DNA from: an uncultured Thermomicrobium sp.
GTDB taxonomy: Bacteria > Chloroflexota > Chloroflexia > Thermomicrobiales > Thermomicrobiaceae
Reading direction: 5' to 3'
DNA length: 36,955 bases
Assembly (NCBI GenBank): GCA_938028665.1
Contig: CALIMB010000029.1
Span: 1-36,955, forward strand
Part shown: piece by piece, positions 8,228-16,261 of the stretch
How positions within the stretch are numbered: position 1 is the stretch's first letter
Layout: each line of letters starts with the position of its first letter
Made by a program: the position numbers and the translations under genes
The notes under the pieces: model-generated
What the model was told of the DNA's origin: nothing
What the model saw: the letters and a program-made list of their open reading frames with translations, nothing else
Databases searched by the model: none

Positions 8228-9442
8228 GTGTCGATCGAGTTCCGCACTGCACCATCCCGTGACCCAGGGCTTGTGCGAGCACTTGCTGAGGCCGTGGATA
8301 CGGGTGCCTTGGATCCGGCCGCAGCGGTGCGTCTTATCCGGGCAGATGCTGCACTCCTGCCTCACTTGCTTGAGGCAGCGAGTCTGGTACGAGAGCGTCG
8401 ATCTGGCCGAACAGTAACCTACTCACGCAAGGTCTTCATTCCACTCACAAATCTCTGCCGTGATCACTGTGCATACTGCACATTTGTACGACGACCCAGT
8501 GATCCACGGGCCCATACGATGACGCCAGAGGAGGTGCTGGCGGTTGCTGAGGCCGGGAGGGCCGCCGGCTGCAAGGAGGCACTTTTCAGTCTCGGAGACA
8601 AGCCGGAGCTCCGCTATGCTGCATACCGTCGGTGGCTCGGGGAACGAGGATACAAGCGGACGATCGAGTACCTCCGCGATATGTGTGCACTTGTGCTGGA
8701 ACGGACCGGGCTGCTACCCCATGCCAATCCGGGAGTCATGAGCGAGGATGATATTGCGCTCCTGCGACCGGTCACGGCAAGCATGGGGTTGATGTTGGAG
8801 TCAACCAGCGAGCGTCTCCTTGCGCGAGGTGGTGCTCATCGAGGTTGCCCGGACAAGGTGCCGAGCGTGCGGCTTGCGACGCTTGAGGCCGCTGGACGAT
8901 TGCGTGTTCCTTTCACCACAGGGATTTTGATCGGAATTGGAGAAACGCTTGAAGAACGTGTTGATGCACTCTACGCGATCCGCACACTGCAGGATCGTTA
9001 CGGGCATATCCAAGAGGTCATTGTGCAGAACTTTCGGCGCAAACCGGATATCCGGATGCGTGATTGGCCAGAACCGACGCTCGTGGACATGTTGCGGACC
9101 ATCGCGGTGGCGCGCTTAATCCTTGGGACAACGACAGCGGTGCAGGCGCCACCGAACCTGATGCCCGATGGGTATGAAGCCTATTTGCTCGCTGGACTGG
9201 ACGACTGGGGCGGCATCTCGCCGGTGACACGAGACTTCATCAACCCGGAGCGGGCCTGGCCGCATCTTCGGGAAGTCAAGGAGCGGACCGCACAACTCGG
9301 TCTGCAGCTGCGTGAGCGACTCGCGGTGTATCCAGCCTACATCCTGCGTGGTGACGAGTTTCTCGATCCAGCTGTGTTGGCGCGTGTGAGGGCACTGGTC
9401 GACCCGGGTGGACTTGTATCTGCAGAAATGGAGTCGTGGTAA
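8228..9442 (+). CDS. cofG: FO synthase subunit 1 (7,8-didemethyl-8-hydroxy-5-deazariboflavin synthase, CofG)
   Basis: This 404-residue radical SAM enzyme, with CofH, forms the deazaflavin FO, the chromophore of coenzyme F420. The [4Fe-4S]/SAM motif is C77-X3-C81-X2-C84 (CRDHCAYC), directly followed by TFVRRP, with the family's FSLGDKPE, HANPGVMS, LMLESTSERL and FRRKPD blocks downstream. The N-terminal 60 residues have the usual helical bundle preceding the barrel. The GTG at 8228-8230 is preferred because GGGGAGG sits about ten bases upstream; an ATG at 8168 would add 20 residues without homology. It overlaps cofH by one base (TAATG), so the two are translationally coupled. CofG closes the deazaflavin ring on the CofH product. 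Other F420 genes (cofC, cofD, cofE) are not in the window. Confidence 0.93.
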   Translation: MSIEFRTAPSRDPGLVRALAEAVDTGALDPAAAVRLIRADAALLPHLLEAASLVRERRSGRTVTYSRKVFIPLTNLCRDHCAYCTFVRRPSDPRAHTMTPEEVLAVAEAGRAAGCKEALFSLGDKPELRYAAYRRWLGERGYKRTIEYLRDMCALVLERTGLLPHANPGVMSEDDIALLRPVTASMGLMLESTSERLLARGGAHRGCPDKVPSVRLATLEAAGRLRVPFTTGILIGIGETLEERVDALYAIRTLQDRYGHIQEVIVQNFRRKPDIRMRDWPEPTLVDMLRTIAVARLILGTTTAVQAPPNLMPDGYEAYLLAGLDDWGGISPVTRDFINPERAWPHLREVKERTAQLGLQLRERLAVYPAYILRGDEFLDPAVLARVRALVDPGGLVSAEMESW

Positions 9443-10782
9443 TGGAAGAAGTCGTCGCGCTCCGAGAAATGCTCGATCGCCTGCTTGCACTCGCCTCGCC
9501 GGAGGTGTCTCGTATCCTCGATCGGGCCCTTGCAGGGTACGAAGTCACGGTCGACGAGGGTGAGCGGTTGTTTGAGACGCACGGTCGGGATCTCTTCCTG
9601 GTGATGCTCGTTGCCGACGAACTGCGACGGCGTGCCGTGGGTGATGTCGTCACCTACGTGGTCAATCGCAACATCAATTTCACGAACGTCTGCATCAAGC
9701 GCTGCGGCTTCTGCGCCTTCTCCCGTGGCCACCGCGAAGAACAGGGATATTTCCTGCCATTGGAGGAAATCGTCCGTCGCGCCCGAGAAGCTTGGGAACT
9801 GGGCGCGACGGAGGTCTGCATTCAAGCGGGCTTGCCACCAAAGATGGATCCCGACCTCTATCCAACGATTTGTCGCGCCATTAAGGCAGAGCTCCCTGAT
9901 ATCCACATCCACGCTTTCTCACCAGAGGAAGTTGTTTATGGTGCTCTGCGAGCTCGCTGTTCGGTCGCTGCATATCTGGAGCGGCTGAAGGAAGCTGGTG
10001 TGGGCTCTCTGCCCGGGACATCGGCAGAGATTCTTGACGACGAGGTGCGACGGCGGATCTCGCCGGGTCGTATCTCAACCCGGCAGTGGATCGAAGTGAT
10101 TACCACTGCGCATCGCCTCGGCATCCCGACGACGGCAACCATCATGTATGGGCATATCGAGACGAATCGCCATCGGGTAGCGCATCTTGCGCTCATCCGC
10201 AGTATCCAGAAAGAGACGGGTGGCTTCACCGAATTTGTCCCACTCAGTCTGGTCCATAGCGAGGCACCGATATATCGGAAGCGTCTTTTGCCTGATCTCC
10301 GACCAGGTGCTACTGGCGAAGAGGTTGTGAAAATGCATGCCATTGCGCGGATCATGTTGCATCCCTATGTTCGCAACATCCAGGTGTCGTGGGTGAAGGA
10401 GGGACCAAAGCTTGCGCAGTGGTGCCTCCATGCGGGCGCCAACGATCTTGGGGGAACGCTGATCAACGAAAGTATTTCTACCGCGGCTGGAGCGGCATAT
10501 GGTCAACTAATACCACCGCGCGAGCTTCGCCGGTGGATTCGCGACGCTGGCCGTATCCCAGCAGAACGGACGACCTTGTACGAACTCCGCACGCCTCTTG
10601 TTGATGACGATCCACCACATCCGCTTGATGAGGCAGCCACGCAGCCTGAACGGTTTGGCTCCTACTTTGAGCTGATCCGGGACGAGCGTTTTTCTTTCCG
10701 CAAGCACTATCGGATCGTGCTGCAACAGGCGAGCGCAGGAATGTACGTATCGGCAACGAAATCAAGTGTCAGCGATGAGTGA
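9442..10782 (+). CDS. cofH: FO synthase subunit 2 (5-amino-6-(D-ribitylamino)uracil--L-tyrosine 4-hydroxyphenyl transferase, CofH)
   Basis: This 446-residue radical SAM protein has motif C84-X3-C88-X2-C91 (CIKRCGFC) after NRNINFTN. It also has the family blocks CIQAGLPP, HAFSPEE, GVGSLPGTSAEIL, TTATIMYGH, FVPLSLVH and NDLGGTLINESIS. CofH joins the hydroxybenzyl group of tyrosine to the riboflavin precursor 5-amino-6-ribitylaminouracil. It is distinguished from the menaquinone enzymes MqnE/MqnC by its pairing with cofG and by the PGTSAEIL and NLGGTL-type blocks. The start ATG overlaps the cofG stop. Its 3' end overlaps the convergent deacetylase gene by 14 bases, leaving no room for a separate terminator. 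Confidence 0.93.
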   Translation: MEEVVALREMLDRLLALASPEVSRILDRALAGYEVTVDEGERLFETHGRDLFLVMLVADELRRRAVGDVVTYVVNRNINFTNVCIKRCGFCAFSRGHREEQGYFLPLEEIVRRAREAWELGATEVCIQAGLPPKMDPDLYPTICRAIKAELPDIHIHAFSPEEVVYGALRARCSVAAYLERLKEAGVGSLPGTSAEILDDEVRRRISPGRISTRQWIEVITTAHRLGIPTTATIMYGHIETNRHRVAHLALIRSIQKETGGFTEFVPLSLVHSEAPIYRKRLLPDLRPGATGEEVVKMHAIARIMLHPYVRNIQVSWVKEGPKLAQWCLHAGANDLGGTLINESISTAAGAAYGQLIPPRELRRWIRDAGRIPAERTTLYELRTPLVDDDPPHPLDEAATQPERFGSYFELIRDERFSFRKHYRIVLQQASAGMYVSATKSSVSDE

Positions 10783-11626
10783 GCGGATCGTAGACGAGCC
10801 CTTGACGCCATTCCTCTGGATTTGCGGCAACGTGTGCTGCCCAATAGTCCGCTACCTCCAGGCCGGTCGCGATCCATACGTGGGGGTATGACAAAATGTG
10901 CTCGATCAGCCGTTCCAGCATGAGGATGCGCCCCGGACGGCCAATGAACTGCGGATGCATGGTCAGGTTGAAGAGTCCCCCGAAGCGGTAGACACCTTGA
11001 AACTCCTCGGTCCAGGCTTGGAAGGCATGCGCGGCTGGTTGGATGGGTCGTGAGCCGGGGCCGGGCCTGAACAAGAAGAACGGTGCGTCATCGAGCAGCC
11101 ACTGCACCGGAAGCTCGATGAGGTGGGTGTTAGGATGCTGCCAGGGGAGAAAATGGCTCATCAGATTCGAGGAGTAGCGGAAACCGTACTCCTCGAGCAG
11201 CTGTAGGGTCCGTGAGGAGAGATCCCAAGACGGCGAGCGGTACCCCAGGGGGGTGCGGCCGATCACGCGTCGGAGCGCTTCGATACCGCGCTCGAGCACC
11301 CGCCGTTCATCGTCCTCAGGAAGATCGACAGTTGCTTCATGAAGATACCCATGGTGAGCGATCTCGTGCCCCTGGTCGACGATCGCAGCGACAATGTCAG
11401 GGTGATGCTCAGCAACCCATCCTGGCACAAAGAACGTTGCCCGTAAGTCGTAGCGTCGCAGGACGTGGAGCACGAGTGGCACACCGACCCGCGCGCCGTA
11501 CGTGCCCTGCGAGAGAAGCCCGATTCGGTGGCTCTCTTGTAGTGACCCAGCGAGCCAGAGTGTTTCTGCATCGACATCGAAGGTGAACATGACAGCACAC
11601 TGCGCTCCGCCCTGCCAGCGCCCCAT
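10769..11626 (-). CDS. NodB-type polysaccharide deacetylase (PuuE-like)
   Basis: The 285-residue protein has the carbohydrate esterase family 4 motifs. TFDVD supplies the catalytic Asp17 and metal-binding Asp19, His92 and His96 (HHGYLHE) complete the metal triad, GYRSPSWDL is motif 3, and LTMHPQ is motif 5. No signal peptide is present, so a cytoplasmic enzyme acting on N-acyl or ring amide substrates (as in PuuE-type allantoinase relatives) is as likely as a cell-wall deacetylase. The ATG at 11624-11626 follows a GAAGGGGG. The gene runs toward cofH with a 14-base 3' overlap. The family is sure, the substrate is not. Confidence 0.82.
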   Translation of the reverse strand: MGRWQGGAQCAVMFTFDVDAETLWLAGSLQESHRIGLLSQGTYGARVGVPLVLHVLRRYDLRATFFVPGWVAEHHPDIVAAIVDQGHEIAHHGYLHEATVDLPEDDERRVLERGIEALRRVIGRTPLGYRSPSWDLSSRTLQLLEEYGFRYSSNLMSHFLPWQHPNTHLIELPVQWLLDDAPFFLFRPGPGSRPIQPAAHAFQAWTEEFQGVYRFGGLFNLTMHPQFIGRPGRILMLERLIEHILSYPHVWIATGLEVADYWAAHVAANPEEWRQGLVYDPLTHR

Positions 11627-12063
11627 CTTTTACCCCCTTCAGGTATAAGCCTCTGGAGCAATCGTAGCAGGCACGCACCGGTGTGGCACTCCACCCAGGT
11701 GGATGAGCACGAAGAGGCAATCTGCAGTACCACATCTGCGCGATGCAAGTATCGAGGCGAGCGTTCAGGGAGCAGACGCGAGTTTTCAGCTGGTTATCAT
11801 ACCGTACGGTAGACGACCGCCTTTGAAGGAACGGATGCTCGGGTCTATGCCGCGATTCGCCGCGTGATCGTGCTCTGTGCGTCCATGATCAGCAGCTGAT
11901 ACCAGCTCTGCTCCCGTCGCGTCAAGTCCCCTCTCCCCTGCAGGGAACGCTAAAGACCCATCAGCTATGTGGGATTTCTGATTACTGTGCGCGCTGTGGA
12001 ATTGGCGCCCGAATGCCAGTTGCGCGTCGGGCTCGCTCGCAGTAGGGTTGCGCAGGGGACAGG
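11627..12063. other. Divergent promoter region of deacetylase and MFS genes
   Basis: The 437-base interval contains no recognisable gene or RNA. It includes a perfect 12-base palindrome, TACCGTACGGTA, at 11800-11811 that could be an operator, though nothing identifies the regulator. Confidence 0.35.
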
Positions 12064-13332
12064 ATGCAAGACCGTCAGACACCGCAGACAGTCACCCAGC
12101 GAGCAGCGCCGATTCTTGGGACAGTGACGACAGGCCTTCTCGACGCGCTCCTTCGCTACCAAGCCTTTCGGCTCCTCTGGACATCGAGCGTTTTGACCCA
12201 GATCGGGCAGTGGATGCTGCAGGTCGCGACCGGCTGGGCAATGCTTCAGCTCACGAATTCAGCTTTGTGGGTCGGGATGCTCGGATTCGCAAGCGGTATC
12301 CCCTTCCTTGTCGTCGCGGCTCCGGCTGGGGCGCTGGCGGAGCGCTTCGATCGACGCCTCATCTTACTTGTCTGTCAAATGGGTGCATTACTCGTAAGCA
12401 CTGTATTGGCGGTATTGGTCATAACAGGACGCCTCACTCCGCTCCACTTGCTGGTGGCAACGCTTCTCAACGGTTCACTCCTTGCGGCGAACAATGCCAC
12501 CCGACAAGCAGTCATTCCCAGTTACGTGCCGCGCTCAGCACTCCAGAACGCTATTGCACTCTTGTCTGCTGGACTGAACTCGACTCGTATCCTCGGACCG
12601 TCGCTCGCTGGTCCGCTTGTCGCTACTCTGGGAGTTGGAGGTACACTGCTGCTGCAGTCTGGTTGTCTCGCCTTGGCACTCGTCAATACCGGGCGGTTAC
12701 CCGTCACACTGCCGGCTGAGCAACCGCATGTACCGTTTGTCCGTCACATTGTGGACGGTCTGGCGTACATCCAACGTGCCCCGGTTGTCCGGGGACTGAT
12801 CGTCTTGGCGAGCGTTCCCACAATGCTCGTTTTCCCCTACTTACACCTTCTCCCGGTATTTGCGCGCGACGTTCTGCATCTCGGACCTGGTGGACTTGGG
12901 CTTCTCTACACTGTTGGTGGTGCAGGAGCGCTTGCTGGCTCGCTGTTCGTTGCGAGTTTGCGGCGAATCCGCTATCGTGGGAGACTCATGGTTGGGATCA
13001 TTGTGGTCTACGGAGGCGTGATCGCGGTCTTTTCACTCACCCGCTGGTTACCGTTGGCACTTGGTTGCCTGTTTGCCGGCGGTTTCCTGGGGGCGAGCTA
13101 CATGGCATTGAACAACGCGCTCCTTCACCTCGCTGTCGACGACGAGGTGCGAGGGCGCGTGATGGGTCTTTACATGGTGACGTGGGGTTTCATGCCCCTC
13201 GGCGCACTGCCGATGGGTGCTCTGGGCGATCTGATTGGTGTGCCAGGTGCTGTCCTTAGCGGCGCACTGGCAAGCTCACTTGTGGCTCTCCTGGTGGTCT
13301 GGCGTGTCCCGGCTCTCCTCCGCTTGCCGTGA
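12064..13332 (+). CDS. MFS transporter (MFS_3/EntS-type exporter)
   Basis: This 422-residue integral membrane protein has about a dozen hydrophobic segments and the major facilitator loop-2/3 motif region ERFDRRLIL. The order of blocks (YQAFRLLWTSSVLTQIGQWM, WVGMLGFASGIPFLVVAAPAGALAERFDRR, ANNATRQAVIPSYVP, GRVMGLYMVTWGFMPLGALPMGALGD) is typical of the MFS_3 group, which includes the enterobactin exporter EntS and many drug-efflux proteins. It probably exports a small molecule using the proton gradient; the substrate cannot be read from sequence. The ATG follows AGGGGACAGG. Its last 57 bases overlap the 3' end of the convergent unknown gene. Confidence 0.85.
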   Translation: MQDRQTPQTVTQRAAPILGTVTTGLLDALLRYQAFRLLWTSSVLTQIGQWMLQVATGWAMLQLTNSALWVGMLGFASGIPFLVVAAPAGALAERFDRRLILLVCQMGALLVSTVLAVLVITGRLTPLHLLVATLLNGSLLAANNATRQAVIPSYVPRSALQNAIALLSAGLNSTRILGPSLAGPLVATLGVGGTLLLQSGCLALALVNTGRLPVTLPAEQPHVPFVRHIVDGLAYIQRAPVVRGLIVLASVPTMLVFPYLHLLPVFARDVLHLGPGGLGLLYTVGGAGALAGSLFVASLRRIRYRGRLMVGIIVVYGGVIAVFSLTRWLPLALGCLFAGGFLGASYMALNNALLHLAVDDEVRGRVMGLYMVTWGFMPLGALPMGALGDLIGVPGAVLSGALASSLVALLVVWRVPALLRLP

Positions 13333-14163
13333 TGCGACCTCGATGATCGGCCGTCCCGGTTCACTGAGGTCTAGGCGCTCTTCGAGGTAGCGGCGGAGTG
13401 CCATCTCGTCTTGGCAGGGGGCTTCTTCGGTACGCCAAATTCCTGGCTCGATCTCGAAGGTGGCCAGCCGGCCATCGATCTTGAGGAAGAGAATCCGCTC
13501 TCCAGCAAGATACTGGAAATACTCGTAGGTCCAGCCAGTCAGCCGGCCCCCGGAGGCAGTGTAGAGCGGGTGGTAAGAACCATCAATTGGCTGGTCGTCG
13601 ACGAAGAGTTCCCGCGCAACGATCAGGCCAGGATAGTCCGCAATCAACTCTGCCGTCACCCGATAGATGGTTGGATAGCGCTCGGCATGGAGATGTGCAC
13701 ACTGTGCATGCTCGCCGTGGCGTAGACGTGGAGCAGGAACCGCGAAAAGCAGGCGGCGCATGGCTTCTGCGGGGTCTTCCTTGCACAACTTGCCCAGTGC
13801 GAGGCGAACGCTCTGCCCTACCGTGAAGACAGGCGCATCCTCTTCGCCGAGCCAGAGCGTGCCAAGGCTATCTGCCGGTTCCGTTGCAGACAACCGACAG
13901 GTCACCCGGCGTGTGACAAGGAAGCGATCCCATCCGTGTTCGGGATGATAGACTGGCAGCACATCGATCGCCGATGTTCGGTAGCGGCTGCCAACGATCG
14001 CAGCAGCAAGTACCCAACCAACAGCGTAGGCTAGGCGGTCAGGCGTCGCCAGCTCCGGCATCTCTGGATGATCAACGGGAATTGTCCGGGGTTCGACATT
14101 CTGATAATGGGCGATGGCGCGATGGAGCGCCATTACGAGCTGCGGATCGGCCACGACGCTCAT
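13276..14163 (-). CDS. Uncharacterised 295-residue protein
   Basis: I do not recognise this family. The start at ATG 14161-14163 is supported by GGGGGAGGAG eight bases upstream; the frame stays open further upstream but that part is not protein-like. The product is soluble with no signal peptide or membrane helix. It has an N-terminal helix, a segment GSRYRTSAIDVLPVYHPEHGWDRFLVTRR, a middle part with the His-rich HGEHAQCAHLHAERYP, and a C-terminal beta-rich part (YEYFQYLAGERILFLKIDGRLATFEIEPG). Several His and one Cys in the middle could bind metal, but no known motif fits. It is divergent from the aminotransferase gene across about 106 bases, so shared regulation is possible. Its 3' end overlaps the MFS gene. 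Confidence 0.65.
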   Translation of the reverse strand: MSVVADPQLVMALHRAIAHYQNVEPRTIPVDHPEMPELATPDRLAYAVGWVLAAAIVGSRYRTSAIDVLPVYHPEHGWDRFLVTRRVTCRLSATEPADSLGTLWLGEEDAPVFTVGQSVRLALGKLCKEDPAEAMRRLLFAVPAPRLRHGEHAQCAHLHAERYPTIYRVTAELIADYPGLIVARELFVDDQPIDGSYHPLYTASGGRLTGWTYEYFQYLAGERILFLKIDGRLATFEIEPGIWRTEEAPCQDEMALRRYLEERLDLSEPGRPIIEVASRQAEESRDTPDHQESHK

Positions 14164-14269
14164 TGCCAACTCCTCCCCCGTTTCCTTGTCAGCGATCGGG
14201 TTGCCGTCCGCTATACTGGGACGGCGGTGTGTCGCCGCGCAGCATACCACGCGCAGGGAAGGAGCCGTT

Positions 14270-15490
14270 ATGATGGACGAGCGTTGGCACGCAAGGTGGT
14301 CGAGACGGGGAAGGATTGCTGCCGGTGCCGAACGTCCTCCCCGCGTTCCGCCAGAGGGCATGATCTCGTTCGTGTATGGTGATCCGGATTGGGAGAGCCT
14401 TCCTCTCGAGGACATGGCTCTGGCGGCGGAATTCCTGGCTGAGAACCAGCGGCGTGATGCGCTTGGCTACCAGAATCTGATCCGACCGGATGAGCTGAAC
14501 GAGTCGCTGGCACAGAAGTTGGCCCGTGATCAGGGGATGCAGGTTTCGCCGGAACAGATCCTGGTGACGCTTGGTTCGAGCAACGGGCTAGGCATCATCT
14601 GCGATGCACTTCTGGATCCTGGCGACGTGGTACTCATCGATGCACCCGCTTGGATGGGCGCGACGAGCATGTTCAAGCTTGCCGGGGCCCAGCTCGTGGG
14701 CATTCCGGTAGATGAGCACGGGATCCATCCTGACGCGGTAGCCGCTGCGCTCGATCACTTGGAGCGTGAAGGACGACGACCGAAATTCCTCTATACCTTG
14801 CCGACCTTCCAAAATCCGGCGGGCGTCGAGCTGTCAGTTGAGCGACGGCAAGCCCTGGCTCGGCTGGCCGACGAACGGGGACTGCTCATTATTGAGGATG
14901 ACGCTTATTACGAGTTGCGCTTCCGAGGAGACTATCCTCCAACCCTCTTCAGCCTCGCTGAGCCAGGGAACGTGCTGTACTGTGGGACTCTTTCCAAAAC
15001 GATTGCTGCTGGACTCCGTCTTGGCTATGTTGTTGGTCCCGCTCCAATCGTTGCGACGCTTGCTCGGGCGCGAATTGATGCGCTGCGCAACAGTTTCACA
15101 GCAGCGTTGGCTGACTGGTACCTGCGTACGGGACGTTACCACGCGCATCTAGGAGAGCTCCGCCGCATTTACCGGGAGAAGTGCGAACGGATGCTCGCTG
15201 CGTTAGAGCGCGAGATGCCGGAGGGGGTAAGCTGGACGCGTCCAAATGGCGGCTTCTTTATCTGGCTGACGCTGCCCGAGGGCTTGAGCGCAACCGCACT
15301 GTTGGCGACATGCCGCGAGCGGCGAGTTGATTTCATCCCTGGTCCCGCCTTCTATGGCGATGGGAGTGGCGATCGGCACCTGCGTCTCTCATATAGTGCA
15401 GTAACGTTGCAACAGATCGACGAAGGGGTAACACGACTCGCCGAAGTTGTGCGGCAGGCACTTGCGGGGGAGCTGGCACCGACGCGCTAG
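14270..15490 (+). CDS. PLP-dependent class I/II aminotransferase (LysN/2-aminoadipate aminotransferase-like)
   Basis: This 406-residue fold-type I aminotransferase has the PLP lysine Lys243 in TLSKTIAAGLRLGY, with QNPAG (Asn182), EDDAYYEL (Asp211, Tyr214), the phosphate-binding Arg250 and the C-terminal HLRLSYS arginine. The layout matches the MocR-C-terminal/LysN group, which includes 2-aminoadipate and valine-pyruvate-like enzymes, but without a GntR DNA-binding domain. The two adjacent ATGs at 14270 and 14273 sit behind AAGGAG. A longer frame from 14114 overlaps the divergent gene and is not supported. Substrate specificity is not predictable; the oxidoreductase nearby might act on a related amine. 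Confidence 0.85.
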   Translation: MMDERWHARWSRRGRIAAGAERPPRVPPEGMISFVYGDPDWESLPLEDMALAAEFLAENQRRDALGYQNLIRPDELNESLAQKLARDQGMQVSPEQILVTLGSSNGLGIICDALLDPGDVVLIDAPAWMGATSMFKLAGAQLVGIPVDEHGIHPDAVAAALDHLEREGRRPKFLYTLPTFQNPAGVELSVERRQALARLADERGLLIIEDDAYYELRFRGDYPPTLFSLAEPGNVLYCGTLSKTIAAGLRLGYVVGPAPIVATLARARIDALRNSFTAALADWYLRTGRYHAHLGELRRIYREKCERMLAALEREMPEGVSWTRPNGGFFIWLTLPEGLSATALLATCRERRVDFIPGPAFYGDGSGDRHLRLSYSAVTLQQIDEGVTRLAEVVRQALAGELAPTR

Positions 15491-15610
15491 CTCTGTGGAC
15501 AGTCGGGGGAGGCGAAGAACGGAGACGAACCGGTCCGACGAATCTGGGTCCCGCGCATCTCTTGACAAGCTACCCCGTGACGACGACGCATAGAGCGGTG
15601 AGTTGTACTT

Positions 15611-16138
15611 TCACCGGCGTGGCTGACGGCGCGCAGGGGCCTTGGGGGGCGTCATCGCAACAGCTTCAACCGCTCGCTCAAGATAAGGCTGGACTGTCTC
15701 CGCGGTGAGCACAGAGCCGAGCCGGCTCTCCAACCAACTAACCACGTCAGCAATTCTTCTGGCGTCAAGAGGTTGACCGGCAGCTCCAAGTGCTGCTGCA
15801 ACTTCCAAAAGGGTGCGATCTGACAGGCGTTTGCCGAGGATGCGGCGGACGCGTCCAAGAAGCGCCCGCTGTGCCTCTGGATGAGCAGGTTTGCCTTCGA
15901 GGGCGAGGTAGGCGCCGAGGAGGCGCCACAGATCGGCGTTCCGTCTCTGGCGAGCCGAACGCTCCCCCTGTTCGATTGCGACGACGATCTCTGCCACTGT
16001 TTCAGGCGTGATCGGCCGGTGACGTCGCTCGAGTACCTCGATGACTGGTGCGATCTGCCGTGGTGAGACGCGGAATCCTGCAGCTTTGCGCACTGCCTGC
16101 AGGAAGGAGCGGTCAATTGTCGGCTCCACTGTGCTCAT
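15611..16138 (-). CDS. Uncharacterised 175-residue helical protein
   Basis: I do not recognise this protein. It is Arg- and Ala-rich and predicted almost wholly helical, with three similar helix-turn units (RQIAPVIEVLERRHRPITPETVAEIVVAIE, then DARRIADVVSWLESRLGSVLTAETVQPYLE), suggesting an internal duplication of an approximately 30-residue element. There is no signal peptide or membrane segment. The ATG at 16136-16138 has GAGGAG eight bases upstream, so the frame's extension to 16297 is dropped. It is divergent from the DAO-type oxidoreductase and convergent with the aminotransferase. A DNA- or RNA-binding or scaffold role would fit its charge, but this is a guess. Confidence 0.6.
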   Translation of the reverse strand: MSTVEPTIDRSFLQAVRKAAGFRVSPRQIAPVIEVLERRHRPITPETVAEIVVAIEQGERSARQRRNADLWRLLGAYLALEGKPAHPEAQRALLGRVRRILGKRLSDRTLLEVAAALGAAGQPLDARRIADVVSWLESRLGSVLTAETVQPYLERAVEAVAMTPPKAPARRQPRR

Positions 16139-16261
16139 CCTGAACTCCTCGCACGATAGGCGAGTTCTCTCACCGCCAGTGTACGGGAACCGTTTTGGAG
16201 AGACCAGCCGCGACTGGTGACAAGGCGGGCTATACTGCCGTCGGTAGGGGAGGAGGACGCG

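Noticed and set aside
14114-14269. Longer aminotransferase start overlapping the divergent gene
   Set aside because: It would run 50 bases into the divergent gene's coding start; the double ATG at 14270/14273 has AAGGAG at the right distance.
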